64,000 nucleotides of DNA from Mesorhabditis belari (lineage: Eukaryota > Nematoda > Chromadorea > Rhabditida > Rhabditidae): positions 707,501-771,500 of the forward strand of contig CAUEEP010000920.1 of assembly GCA_958450365.1 (NCBI GenBank), written 5' to 3'. Below the pieces are notes generated by a model. It saw nothing but the letters and a program-made list of their open reading frames with translations. It was not told the origin of the DNA and ran no database searches. Numbering within the stretch: the stretch's first letter is position 1; each line of letters begins with the position of its first letter. Below, in pieces: positions 1 to 12,200 of the stretch. Made by a program: the position numbers and the translations under genes.

Positions 1-367
1 ACCGCTAAGGATCTAAAACCTCTATCTTTCCCAAATTTTCTCAGAAAAATTTCAATCTTTCTGACTGAATTTCATTTTAAGAAAATTTCATTGTAGCGAA
101 GATGTAGCCTGAAGATGATGATGTAGCCATTTTGTTAAATTTATGGTTTAAATTGATTCGCTTATGGATAAAGCTCTATCGATTCTCCCAAAAACACCGA
201 AATCTTGGCTATGGGCCTGGTACCTTTTACCTTTTTTCGAAAAAAGATATTGAAAATAAAATGAAATGTCATATTATTAGTAAAAATACAGTTTTTGGCA
301 CTTTTATGATGAACATTTGGAAAGAATGGTGACTCTGAAGTGAACTTTTTCAACTCACAAGGTGTAC

Positions 368-647
368 CATGTACAAGAGAGTCGCTGTCTGATCATCGGT
401 CTTCACTTGCCCCAAACATACAAATGGAATCGTGATATTGACAATGACAACTTCTTTAGATCTTTGAGATTTGTTTGGATTAAAGATTTTGTTCAAAGTA
501 GGTACCATACTTGTAATATGGATTTAGTTTGAGATCGTAGCCTTCTAGAAGTGTTGTTGGCTCCAAAGCAATGGCTGAATTGAACTGATAATTCTAAATG
601 AAGGTGAACTCACCTTCTTTAACAAGTAGAAGCAAGAAGTGAATCAT
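368..647 (-). CDS. Cys-loop ligand-gated ion channel, 5' end only
   Basis: First three exons of a second channel gene that continues off the left edge. Exons: 647-614 (start ATG, hydrophobic signal peptide MIHFLLLLVKE), 574-511 and 461-368. The reading phases 1, 2 and 0 join without a break. The mature start contains LLEGYDLKLNP, matching the (L)LxGYDxxLxP motif near the N-terminus of nicotinic-type receptor subunits. It is followed by a beta-strand segment (VVIVNITIPF) and DDQTATLLYM, equivalent to the 'DEKNQxLT' strand. Exons 1 and 2 are exactly the same lengths (34 and 64 nt) as those of the upstream paralogue at 887-4486, supporting tandem duplication. The start lies only about 240 bases from the upstream gene's stop codon. 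The acceptor at 462-463 is weak. Exons left of 368 were not recognised. Ligand unknown. Confidence 0.72.
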
Positions 648-654
648 TAGTTTG

Positions 655-805
655 CTGAAAGCTCAGCTTGCTTGCTTGCTCAGCTTGCTTGCTTGCTCAG
701 CTTGCTTGCTTTCTCAGCTTGCTTGCTTGCTCAGCTTGCTTGCTTTCTCAGCTTGCTTGCTTTCTCAGCTTGCTTGCTTTCTCAGCTTGCTTGCTCAGCT
801 TACTC
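655..805. repeat. Minisatellite, cttgcttgct/cagcttgctt type
   Basis: Imperfect tandem array of units built from cagcttgcttgcttgct. It lies between the stop codon of one channel gene and the start of the next, so it occupies the downstream gene's probable promoter. ORFs through it are repeat artefacts. Confidence 0.9.
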
Positions 806-886
806 AAAATTTACAACAATCAAAATATACAAAATACAATAGTCGATAACTTTTCAATGAATACAAAGCCTCAAACATCATTTATT

Positions 887-3800
887 TTATAGAAGATTTA
901 TAATCTCATAATTATTATTATAATGTGTTTTTATATCGTGATCATCTGAATCCCATGAAAAAGAAAAGAAAATAAGAAGATTGCTGATCAGAACTCCTTG
1001 TAAAATCAGAAAAAATATGAAGGAAAGTCTAAAGAAAAATTGATAAAGAAAAATCAAGAAATCAAAAGTTTAACAAGAAAAAAGTAAGTTTAACCTGTTC
1101 AATGAAAGCTTGAAAGTCTCAACGGATGTTGCTTGAACGATCAAAAACAGCAAGCATGATTGCTGTCCCTTTTCTGCTAATTGTTTCAATCTGGCCAGGA
1201 AAAGCCCAAGTCCTATTGAAGCCACACAAACTGCAAGACAAATAAGCACAAACCATCCTGAAATTATTTCTGAAAGCTTTATTTCGACATCAACATTCTC
1301 ACCTATAAGTGGCACATAAGTTGTCCTCGGAATATTATTCGCAACAACGGATAAATTGATCGACAATGCCAATAAAGCATTTAATCCAATATTTGCCTAA
1401 TATAAAAAGAATTACCAGCAGAAGAACCTCCGAAAAGCCTGTTAACAGCAGGTTTTTTCAGCTCTTCTTTACTGTCCCCATGGCTCAGTCGGGGGGACGC
1501 TTGACTCTAAGCTCGGCCCGGGCTCGACCTGCCTGGGTTCGACCCCCGGCTCGTCCCGCTCAACTTTGAGTTTTTTATTTTTCATTTTAATTTGTAATAT
1601 TAATTAAAAATAATAGTATAATATTATAATTATTATAATCTAAAGTTTTCTAATGAATGTTTAGCTTTATTGGTCAAAAGACGCCAACAGACAGCTTAGA
1701 AAATGCCAACAGACAAACAGGCAGCTCTTTTATGTATAGTAGCTCAACCCGTCAACCAACAGGATCAATATTGTGACTCTTCGAAGTTGGTGACAGAATG
1801 CTTGTCACAGTTACACAAGAGACAAGAGTTGTTGGAATAATCACAACTATGATGAAATAGATTGATCTTCTTTGAAGAGTTAAGTAGAAATGAACCTAAA
1901 ATGGTTTTTAAAGGTTTTCAAGTGAATTTCCCACTTCGTTATTATCCTGATTATGGCCAGGTTCATTGCCAAGATATGTGATTGCAGTGAAGTTGATCAG
2001 AGTGAACTCGTCATTGCCCTGTAACTTTACGATTTTCGTCCTAAACTTGGATTAGATCTTGACATTGCTAGATTGCTTAGATTGGATCTCGAGATTGCTA
2101 GATCCAGCCCTATTCTGCTAACAATGAGCATAAAAATTGAATAAGTCTGCTCAAGTCTAGATGAAACCAGAAGCAGCTGTTGAAAACCCACAGCAGCCAT
2201 CGAATACCGTGCTCTGACAGCTTGAAGTCTCATCACAGTCATGTTGATTGTCGTCGAGATTTGAATTCCGCAAAAAAGTTTATCAAAAGGGAAACTGAAA
2301 TCCGAATTGAGAAAGATTTCGAATTCAAGAATTCAAACCGTTTTATCCATCCATCATAGTGAACTTTTGAGTTAAAAATTAAACTTTGTTCGATTCTTCC
2401 ATTACTTTCAATTCGCACATCAGAATCCGCTGCATTCGAGATGATTTTCGTGGAAAAGCTGAAAATTGAACTAAGAAATAGTATTCTTTGAGTTCAAAAA
2501 GATACAAATTTAAGCTCTAGTTCCGTTTTTTATTGGGTTGGTGAATTGAAAACTCCAGATAGGAGTCTTGGAGTTCGGAGACCCTTCCAAATTCCGTGGT
2601 GAGTCTCGGAGTTTGGGGACTCTTCTATTTTGCTCTATAGCTCGACTTCCAATTGTTAGATCGACTTGAGGATTGCGGTTTTCTATAGCTCGAGTTATAG
2701 ACTATCTAAGTTTAGAGTTATAGACCATCTAAGTTTAGAGTTATAGACCATCTAAGTTTAGAGTTATAGACCATCTAAGTTTAGAGTTATAGACCATCTA
2801 AGTCCATCGACTTTTCCAGGTAGGTAGTCCAACTTTGACGGAAATTTTCTCTATGTTTTTACACTAGACTATACAAACTAAATTGTAGTTTTCTATAGCC
2901 AAATTTCATGAGGATTATTTTAAAACCAATCAACCAAGCAATTTGCGGATTCCTCTTTCGTAGTAGGATTTTGGTTTTGAATCGAAAAACGTTCAAAGCC
3001 AATTTTTGACTGCTTCTTCCGATTCGAAGTGTTCTCCCGTAAGCTCATTACTCATGATCCGGAATAAATAGTAATCAAAAGGTTCGGACTTATGGGGAAT
3101 GCGCCCAAAGCTCCAAAACAAGGCTATTTATTTTAAAGCGAGTCAATTTTGCAACATGAGAGCGCGCGTTGTCGTGGATGAGAACGATCTTTGACTTGGA
3201 GGGCCTATTCTTCTTCAGGGATTCATTCACCTTTCCCAACTGTTCACTGTATTTGATTGCATTAACGATCGTCTTGCTATCCAGCAACTCCCAGTACAAC
3301 TCTCAGTCCCAGCTTTTTGTCAGCTTTTTGCCGACTTTTTATTGGGTTGGTGAATTGAAAACTGCCGGACTTTGAACTAAAATTTATTCAACATAAAACC
3401 ATAAATTCATTTCAAATAATTTCCATTATTATTGACGACTTCTGCCCATTTTACAGGCAATTTACGGATTCCTCTTTCGTAGTAGGATTTTGGTTTGTGT
3501 GTGAGACAAGTGTGAGACTCAAAAATGGAGGACTGGAGATGTCAAGGCAAGCCTAGTTTGAGCACTTTCTTCAAAAGAAACCCATTTTGGTGTCAATAAA
3601 AAAGTTGTAGAGAATCAAAAATTAGGCTTATCGCTAAATTTCCAAAAAGATACACTCAGTAGGTTTGCTTAAAATGCAAGTTTTGTGAAAATTTGGCATT
3701 TCTTTTGTGTAAATTTGGCATTTTTTGAAAAGCAGTTTTTGAATCGTTCTGAAAATTAGGATATAAGCTTGATTTTTGATTCTCTACAACTTTTCCATTG

Positions 3801-4486
3801 ACACCAAAATGGGTTTATTTTGAAGAAAGTGCTCAAACTGTCACATATGAAAATAGCCCGCAGTTTTCAATTCACCAATCCAATATATCACTTAATCTAC
3901 AGGTATTACGGTAGACAATACCTGTAGATTAAGTGCTCAAACCGTCACATATGACAATAGCCCGCAGTTTTCAATTCACCAACCCAATAGTTTCACTTAC
4001 GCGTTGTAAATGCTATAACGCGGAGTCCAAATTTCACTTGATGGCAGATAGAGATATGTTGAGTTGTTGTAATGTTTTGGATCAAATTTCAGTCTTTCGT
4101 CGATCCATTTCTAGATATTTTATTTAAAAGAAAGGTATTCGTTTTACTAAATCAATCCCATAAAGAATTGTCGCCAATTTCTCATCGGCTAGAACTGATC
4201 CAAGGAGAACAAATGGCACAGCGACATTCAAATGAAGAGTCTCGTTTTTGCTGAATGCAAATTAAAGATATTTCAATTTAGAGATATAATTTAGAGATTT
4301 AGAGATTTAGAGATTTAGAGATTCAATTTAAAGACTACTTACACATAAAAGGGATGCAATCTTTTATCATAGTTTCCCAAAAACTTTGTCGGATCAAATG
4401 TATAAACTAAAGCTTTCAATAAATCTTTCAACAACTCTCAAATTTCTTTTACCTTTACAAAAAAGAAACAAAAATATTAGAAGCAT
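887..4486 (-). CDS. Cys-loop ligand-gated ion channel subunit (one unresolved junction)
   Basis: Pentameric ligand-gated channel subunit of the plasma membrane. Exons: 4486-4453 (signal peptide MLLIFLFLFCK), 4406-4343 (FLGNYDKRLHP), 4250-4148, 4110-4001 (KWIDERLKFDP and LPSSEIWTP, the extracellular WxDxRLxW...W motifs), 2458-2365 (NAADSD), 2294-2237 (FPFDKLFC, second half of the Cys-loop), 2040-1935, 1895-1761 (M1, IIPTTLVSCVTVTSIL), 1396-1095 (M2 ALLALSINLSVVANNIP and M3) and 1028-887 (M4, stop TAA). All junctions are in phase except those around the FPFD exon: exon 5 ends in phase 0 but the next needs phase 2, and the first cysteine of the Cys-loop is not visible. An alternative acceptor after 2046 would repair the downstream join. 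The gene may carry a frameshift, an unseen micro-exon or a sequence error. Intron 4 (2459-4000) is full of mariner debris. Ligand and ion selectivity cannot be read. Confidence 0.8.
1477..1575 (+). repeat. tRNA-derived SINE-like sequence
   Basis: GC-rich block with an A-box-like start (TGGCTCAGTCGG) and a good B box (GGGTTCGACCC), followed by a T-run that could end RNA polymerase III transcription. The two ends do not form an acceptor stem, so it is not a normal tRNA. It sits in a channel-gene intron. Confidence 0.55.
2692..2806. repeat. 23-bp minisatellite
   Basis: About five copies of a 23-bp unit containing gagttatagaccatctaag, in intron 4 of the channel gene. Confidence 0.85.
2926..3330 (-). 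mobile_element. mariner transposase relic (C-terminal half)
   Basis: Conceptual minus-strand translation reads YWELLDSKTIVNA, then IHDNARSHVAKLT (second catalytic Asp block of mariner), then after a frameshift DYYLFRIMSNEL and SKPKSYYERGIRKL, the conserved mariner C-terminus. It has at least one frameshift and one in-frame stop (TGA after KNWL). The N-terminal half is absent. A second fragment of the same 3' end lies at 3345-3503, and a lone terminal repeat at 2529-2553. Confidence 0.8.
3345..3989. mobile_element. Mariner-derived fold-back element
   Basis: Bounded by inverted copies of a mariner terminal repeat (TTGGGTTGGTGAATTGAAAA at the left, its complement ending near 3989). The left part is a mariner 3' end. 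The interior is a long hairpin: about 75 bases from 3559 are repeated inverted at 3766-3836. The right terminal repeat is present twice (3853-3884 and 3963-3989), separated by a palindrome around aatctacaggtatt. No coding capacity. Confidence 0.7.
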
Positions 4487-6204
4487 TCAATTGCTGAATT
4501 TTAAAAATTTCAATAAATACCCATTTTGTTTGTCGAAAATGAAAAGGTAAAACGATAGGGGGACACGTGCAAATTTTTTGGGAACCTTTTCAAGTGGTAG
4601 CTTCTGAAAAAAGGGAATTTTGGAGGATTGTCGGAATTCTGTTTGTTGGGTAAATTCAGTGACAAATTTCTTCTTTTTCATCCATTTTTAGGTTCCAGAT
4701 CGGCTTGAAGTGTTTGGGTGACGCGAAGTTGAAATCATTTCTTGGCTTTACTCTTGTTCGATCAGCTGTCAACTGCTTGCAAGATTCACAATGAAAACAA
4801 AATGTCTCAGATTTTAGTGTACTGGATTGTGTCTCAAAAAAGATACGCTTTTCCCGGAGAAGATTATAATCGAAGTGATTGAGAAAGAGAAGTTGAGATT
4901 GGGATTTGTTTGACAGCGTTTGACAGCGATGACAGATTGGATAGCGATGCTCAGTCAAGCAGCTATATTCAGACAAGTCTGACAAGATTATTGACATTTT
5001 GACAGTCTGATTATTGACAAGTCTGATTTATTAGGTATATGCATAAGAAATGAGGATTTCAACATTTCCATAAATTTCCAAATTTCCAATAGAAACCTGA
5101 TATCGTTGAATGTTCTAAACTATTTGAAAGTTGTAAATCTCCTCTACAAAATAGGCTGTTTCAATTGATCGAACCATTGAAGAAATTTTGAGGGCGAAAT
5201 GCGAGTGACCAAAAAAGGAATCGAGTCACTTTAGGGACAAATTTAGTGTGGTCAAAATAGTGCTAGCTTCCCAAAATTGAAGATTTTAAAAAGGATAACT
5301 ATATATCAATTTATTATCAATTATTCATTAAAAAAAGTCTAACCGAAATGCATTTACAGAAATTTAGATAGAGCGTAAGTTCAAAACCCTCAAAATTGTC
5401 AAAAAAAGAAAAATTATTGTAAAAACAAAGTTTTCCCATGAAATGATCCCAACTCTTAATTATTTTGAATGATATTTAAGGCGCTCATTTTCCACTATGT
5501 AGTCAAAACCGAACTCTTGTGAAAGTGGGGTTTTCAAAGAGTGCCCATTTTTGGTCACTCCTTTCCCTCAAAATTTTTTTAAATTTTTTTTTAAATTAAA
5601 AAATTTTTTTTTTTTTTTTTTGAGGAGGTTTAATTTTTTTTTTTTTAAAAAAAAAAAAAAGAAAAAAAAAATTTTTAAATTTTATTTTAAAAAATAAGTT
5701 TTTTTTTTTTTAAAATTAATAAAAAGTTTGAAAATTTTTTTTTTTTTTTCTAATAAAAGAAGTTTTATGATTGAATGATTGCCTTATACCTGAAGCAAGA
5801 ATTGTCAAATCGTACATTCATATCGTACAAATCGTACGTACAAATCAGGTTTCTATTGTTGGAAGTTTTCATAAGTTGATGCATTTTAAAAAAACGATAG
5901 AATATCTCTAAAACGATCTTTAAAACTTTAACCAACATTATTTCCTTACTTAAATTTTTTGTTTTATTTTGAGATTGTTTGCGTTTATTTGCGTTTACTT
6001 TAGCTTGAACTTTAGCAATGAATTGTTGAGTTGTAGAGTAACTCTTGTCCATTTAACTGTACTAAAGTGTACTAAAGTCTTCATAGAGTTCATTCTTGCT
6101 TCTTTATCAAGCTTTATTACACATAATAAGTATTCCGCTGATCTATACAACTAGAAATTTACATGGGAAGATGAGTAAAATTGACGATAAATAAGTAGCT
6201 TTGC
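4487..6204. other. Intergenic, no gene recognised; homopolymer block
   Basis: Between the convergently read channel and P450 genes. ORFs of 60-113 codons on the minus strand show no domain and no splice-consistent extension. Positions 5560-5755 are almost pure runs of A and T, with no reliable content and possibly poor consensus. Confidence 0.6.
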
Positions 6205-9200
6205 TCATTTTGCTCGTTTTCTGATATCAACAGTGACACTCTTGGGAGAAACGGTGATCCATCCAAACAAATCGAGTTCTTTCTAGAATTTCAATTGTAA
6301 ATCTATTGAATATTTAAAATAAATAGTATTTATTAGAATATTTATTAGGATAATAGTTCAAAATATTGAAACCTCAGTCTTCGCTCCACAAACAAAATCG
6401 TAATCTCGGAGTACTTTAGCAAAGGCGACTTTCTGCTCAATATAAGCAAGTCTCATGCCTGGAAAAGAGAAGAAAGATCATAGAGTTTTAAAAGATATTC
6501 AGCCTTTAAAAGAGCTTCAGCTTTTGAAAGATATTCAGCTTGTAAAGGATGTTCAGCTTTTAAAGGATATTCAGCTTTTAAAAGAGCTTCAGCTTTTGAA
6601 AGATCTTCAGCTTTTAATAGATATTCAGCGTTTAAAAGATATTCAGCTTTTAATAGATATTCAGCTTTTGAAAGATATTCAGCTTTTACTATCTACAGTG
6701 ATCCACAAAAGTATTGTCCCATTGCCATCCAAAAGTTTTTCTCGTACGAAAATCTTCTAAAATAACGATATTCCCAAAAAGTGTAGGGTATTTTGCTTAC
6801 CCATAATACTCTACTTTTCAAGTTTAGAAGATTTATCCGTATACATTGCAGAAAAATTAAAGTATAAAACAAAAACAATAAGTTACTTAACAAATAGCTC
6901 CACAAAAGTAATGTCCCATTGATGTTTTCCTTGATTATTCTTTTTATTTTCGCGTTCTATGAACATTAAATGTATTTTATTTTATTATTTAGATGGGTGG
7001 CAAGAAAAACCTTGACACTCCGAATCGCCAAGGCCCGGGAAAATGGGATGCGGGAAAAGGATGTGGCCAACCTCTTCAATTGCTCGAGAAGGACGGTGCG
7101 CCGCATTCTTTCTCAATCAAAAGTCGACCGAAACCTTCATCGAGGCTTCAAGAGTGGCCGACGACCAATCACAACCACAAAAGAAGATCGAGCCGTGATG
7201 CAAATGGTGAAAAACGATCCTAACAAAACACCAACCGATGGAAGCCAAATGATGAGGGATCAATTTAACAGGGTTATATCGCCGGAAACGATCAGATGAC
7301 GATTAAATCGAGCTGGATTGATATGCAAGAAGGTCTGCCTGTAAACCTCTGATAAAATCTAAGCACCGGAAGCAGCGCCTTGACTTTGCACGGACCTACC
7401 GAAGTTGGACGACACGTGATTGGGCGAAAGTGTTATTTACCGATGAGACAAAAATCAATTTATTTCACGCGGACGGAAACCATCTTATTCGGGGACCGAC
7501 TGGAAAGCGATACACACTCAAGTACATTCGGCCTACGGTGAAATTCAACGGAGGCAACATAATGTGTTGGGGTAAGAGCCTTTTTAGTATTTTGTCCCCT
7601 GACTGTTTTTCTTTAGGAGCGATGTCACGAACTTCAGTAGGTCCATTAGTTCACGTCAACTCAACGATGAATGCTGTGGCTTACAAGAACATTATGGAGA
7701 CCCAAATGCTGCCTTGTGCCACACAGACGATGCCTCCTGGATGGATGCTTCACCAGGACAACGACTCGAAACACAAGTCGAGACTGATGATGGGACGGTT
7801 GGTGACACTTCAAAATGGTACCAGAGCTCGCCTGCCCGGATGGTTTGCGGAAAATCGTGTTAAATTGATCAATCCACTTCCCTACTCACCGGATCTCGAT
7901 CCAATTGAACATTTGTGGTCATTTGTGAAGTCGCGCCTTAGGGGAAAGGAATTCGATTCGAAGGCCGCCTTATGGGTTCACATTCAACGTCTTTGGGCCA
8001 CCATCCGCCCAAGTCTTTTGAAAAATCTCGTGGATTCCATGCCGGATCGACTCAATGAAGCGATAAAAGCAAAAGAAGGATCAAGCAAATATTAATTTTT
8101 TGAAAAAATTGTTAATTCTTTTCAAATGGGACATTACTTTTGTGGAGCTATTTGTTAAGTAACTTATTGTTTTTGTTTTATACTTTAATTTTTCTGCAAT
8201 GTATACGGATAAATCTTCTAAACTTGAAAAGTAGAGTATTATGGGTAAGCAAAATACCCTACACTTTTTGGGAATATCGTTATTTTAGAAGATTTTCGTA
8301 CGAGAAAAACTTTTGGATGGCAATGGGACAATACTTTTGTGGACCACTGTATAATTAGAGCTTTTACTATCTATTTTTCACTTACCAACACATTGTCGAG
8401 GTCCAGCTCCAAAAGAGAGATTTGCTTCTTTTTGATCAGACGTTAGATTAATCCATCTAAACAAATTGAATCATTATGAGTACTGTAATTGTTTTTTATA
8501 ATGGTTTATAATGATTTATAATGGTTTATAATGGTTTATAATAGTTTATAATAGTTTATAATGGCTTATAATGGTTTATAATGATTTATAATGGTTTATA
8601 ATAGTTTATAATAGTTTATAATAGTTTATAATAGTTTATAATGGTTTATAATGGTTTATAATGGTTTATAATGGTTTATAATGGCTTATAATGGTTTATA
8701 ATGGCTTATAATGGTTTATAATAGTTTATAATGGTTTAGAATAGTTTATAATAGTTTATAATGTTTTATAATGGTTTATAATGTTTTGGATTAGTTTTTA
8801 TAAGATAATTGAATTTCTAACCTATCTGGATTGAACTGATCCGCGTCAGCTCCCCAGATCTCTTTGCTTCGTTGAAGCGAGTAGACATCGACCTGAGAAA
8901 AGTCTTTTTTCTATCTACTTTTGTACTGTTTTATATGAGGTTTTTGAATTTTAAGTGCAAAAATTTATGGAGATAAGATAAACTCACTTGAATTTCATCT
9001 CCTTTCTCGAGTTGAACACCGGCAAGTTCCAGATCTCTACCAGCCACTCTGCTAACGACACTAAAACGAGAATTGAAGATATTCGAGAACTCTATAATCT
9101 CTAGAATCTCTAGAACGAGAATCTCTAGAATCTCTAAAACGAGAATCTCTAGAATCTCTAAAACGAGGATCTCTCTAGAACGGAACTCTATATAGCCGAA

Positions 9201-12200
9201 AACTCGATATAAAGGAATGGAATTTTGGTATATAATGTTATAGATAGCTATAGATAACGGCATTCCGGGCATCGCGATTCCGCCCCAGGAAACGCGTGTT
9301 GCAACTTTGCAACGCTCTAGCAAAAATTTAGAAACTTTTCTGATCAAATCCATTTCTGATCAAATTTCTCTATATAACGGAAAATTTTTCTTTTGGTCTG
9401 TTCCATCATAGAGTCGACTGTAGCTTTATTCAAGAATATAATTCAAAATAGACTTATAGGCACTGTAAGCATTCAAAATTTCACTGTTTATGTTGAAAGA
9501 AAAGAACCAATAAGAATTTGATTAGAAAACCTACACAGTTCCAAGAGGATTGAGTCGAAGAGCTTCTTTGATTACACAATCCATAAATTTAAGCTCACTC
9601 AGATCATCATAGGAAATTTCCTGAAAAGTTTTCTTTTTTCAGAGTTTAATATAGCCTTATATCGTTCTTTTTGGGCATATTAGTGATAAAAAATTAGAAT
9701 TTACCCTATCACCGCAAACTTGATCGATCTCTTCTTGAAGACGGCGCTGGATCTGGAATTTCAACATATTATTTGGTTATCTGGCTTATCTTCTTTACTT
9801 TTTCGATATAATTGGATAGTAAAGCTTTTAAAATATTTAAAAATAGAGGTTTTCGTTAAAAACTGATAACAAATTCGAATTCTTCGTCCTCGAAAACCCT
9901 AGGCCCAGAGAAGAAACGAAGAAAAAAAAGAAAAAAAAAAGAACAAGCCGGCGGGATTGAACCCTTGACCTCCAGACTAAGATACAGAGCTCTTAGTCAT
10001 TCGGCCATGACGGCAATGTGCTGAACGTGTTAAATAACTCACTTCAGGATGCTTTGCCAGATACCAAGTTGAGTAGGAGAGAGAATTTGATGTTGTATCA
10101 AAACCAGCCAAAAGGAACAGAAAGCATTGCATCACCACCTCTTCTTCTAACATTTGACGAACGATCTGGAAATGTGCGCTAGATAAGATGTGTTTCGAGC
10201 ACAAAGTACTGTTTCTCTAAGCTTCCCTACATGAGCATTTTTCCCGCTGAGCCCTTCTTCTGCTTTCAAATCAACATCAGCTTCAGCATCCAAAAACAAA
10301 TCGATGAAGTCAACAAGTTCCTTTTCTTTTGATGACATTTCTCCTTTTGCCTAAATTTAAAAAAAAACAATTTTGGAACCGTATTGGAACCGTATTGGAA
10401 CCGTATTGGAACCCTAATGAAACAATTTTGGAACCGTATTGGAACTCTAATGGAACCGTATTTGATCAAAATAGGAACAAAATATTTCCAAAATGTAAAT
10501 TTTAAAAGATAAATAGAAATAAATAGAAATAAAGACTCACTCTCAGAGCTTTTCTCTCAGCCACCGCTTTCTCGATTTTTATCAACAATTCAGCAGCTGC
10601 TAGTTTGAAGCGTCTAGCCAAGAAGATGAAGAAAGCACGGAAGTACTAAGAAAGTTTTGATGATAAATAGAAATCAGAGAAGGCTACATAGCCACGATTG
10701 GTCCTAGAGCTGAATACCTCACTGACAATGACTAGATTTACAATTACACTACAATTACACTACAATTACACTACAATATTCAATTTTCATTGAACTCTGT
10801 ACTATCATGCATAAAGATATTGCACTTTTACAGTTTACAGTTTACAGTTTACAGTTTACAGTTTTACAGCTTACAGCTTACAGCTTACAGTTTTACAGCT
10901 TACAGTTTACAGTTTACCGTTTACAGCTTACAGTTTTACAGTTTACAGCTTACAGTTTTACAGTTTACAGTTTACAGTTTACAGTTTACAGTTTACAGCT
11001 TACAGTTTTACAGCTTACAGTTTACAGTTTACAGTTTACAGTTTACAGTTTACAGTTTACAGTTTACAGTTTACAGCTTACAGTTTTACAGCTTACAGTT
11101 TACAGTTTACAGTTTACAGTTTACAGCTTACAGTTTTACAGCTTACAGTTTTACAGCTTACAGTTTTACAGCTTACAGTTTACAGTTTACCGTTTACAGT
11201 TTACAGTTTACAGTTTACAGTTTACAGTTTACAGCTTACAGTTTACAGTTTTACAGCTTACAGTTTACAGTTTACCGTTTACAGTTTACAGTTTTACAGT
11301 TTACAGTTTACAGTTTACAGTTTACAGCTTACAGTTTTACAGTTTACCGTTTACAGTTTACAGTTTACAGTTTTACAGCACTTAGCTCAAGATTCAATGA
11401 CCAAAAACTAACTTTTCTCAAAAAAGGAATTGCTGTGGCCATAATGAAGAACGGTTCACGAGGATCTCGAGCAAAAGCCTGGAAATGTATCAAAAACTAG
11501 GCTTTATTAAAAACTAGGCGTTGAAGGTTATCTTGTGTAAAATGTACGATGAATTTTGTTCATATCAAGATCTTCAAGACTTGAAGATGTTCATATAACA
11601 CAACCCATCATCACTTTAGGCACTTTCTGAAAACCTGTCCAATTTCTAACAAGATAGGCTTCTTGCAGTGCCAACAGGGATCGAACCCTCAAGCAATCCA
11701 ACGAGAGACAAAGAATTAACCACTTAGCCACAAGGCGCTCGTTCTTTCTCCTTGATAAACCCACAAATCTTAGCTGTTCCGCGTATTCACTTTTCCATTG
11801 CATTGTCTCTTTTTGTCCCATTGCAATTCTTGAGATTACATCGATCGTGTATTCTTGATAATAACTATTATTTAGATAATTTTATTCAGAATTTTCTTTA
11901 TTTCTTACGTGTGAATGTCAATTGGAGCTTCACCAGCATTCTTTCCGATGTGAGAAACTAAATGTTGAGCTGAATCAGTGACTGTTGGGAAGATCTGAAA
12001 TCTGGGAATAGATTTCTCATCGATTAACAAAAGCTTCACCTTTTTAAGGCTATTATTGGAGAATTGAGGAGAGACAAGAGCTCTCAAACGCTTCCATCGA
12101 GCACCCCATGAATCAACCAGATGTGCCTGTGGATCGTCGGCTTCCGGTTGAAAGAGGGGATTTCCCTGTAGGGTTGTGATTCAAACAAAAGTCAGTGTTG

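Noticed and set aside
652..892. Leu/Ala/Ser repeat ORFs resembling signal peptides
   Set aside because: Translations of the cttgcttgct array.
4656..4997. 113-codon minus-strand ORF as first exon of the channel gene
   Set aside because: The correct first exon is the 34-nt one at 4486-4453, which matches the paralogue in length and phase; this ORF has no channel motifs.
8140..8358. 72-codon ORF, mirrored at 6693-6905
   Set aside because: Both copies are the terminal inverted repeat of the Tc1-like element.
6487..8795. CRISPR-like array
   Set aside because: The repeats are directly adjacent minisatellites without unique spacers, in a eukaryotic intron.
9948..10018. Functional tRNA gene
   Set aside because: A and B boxes are good but the acceptor ends do not pair; the same holds for the other tRNA-like copies.
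10790..11500. 236- and 192-codon ORFs rich in YSLQFT
   Set aside because: Direct translations of a minisatellite in a P450 intron; no start context, no composition of a real protein.
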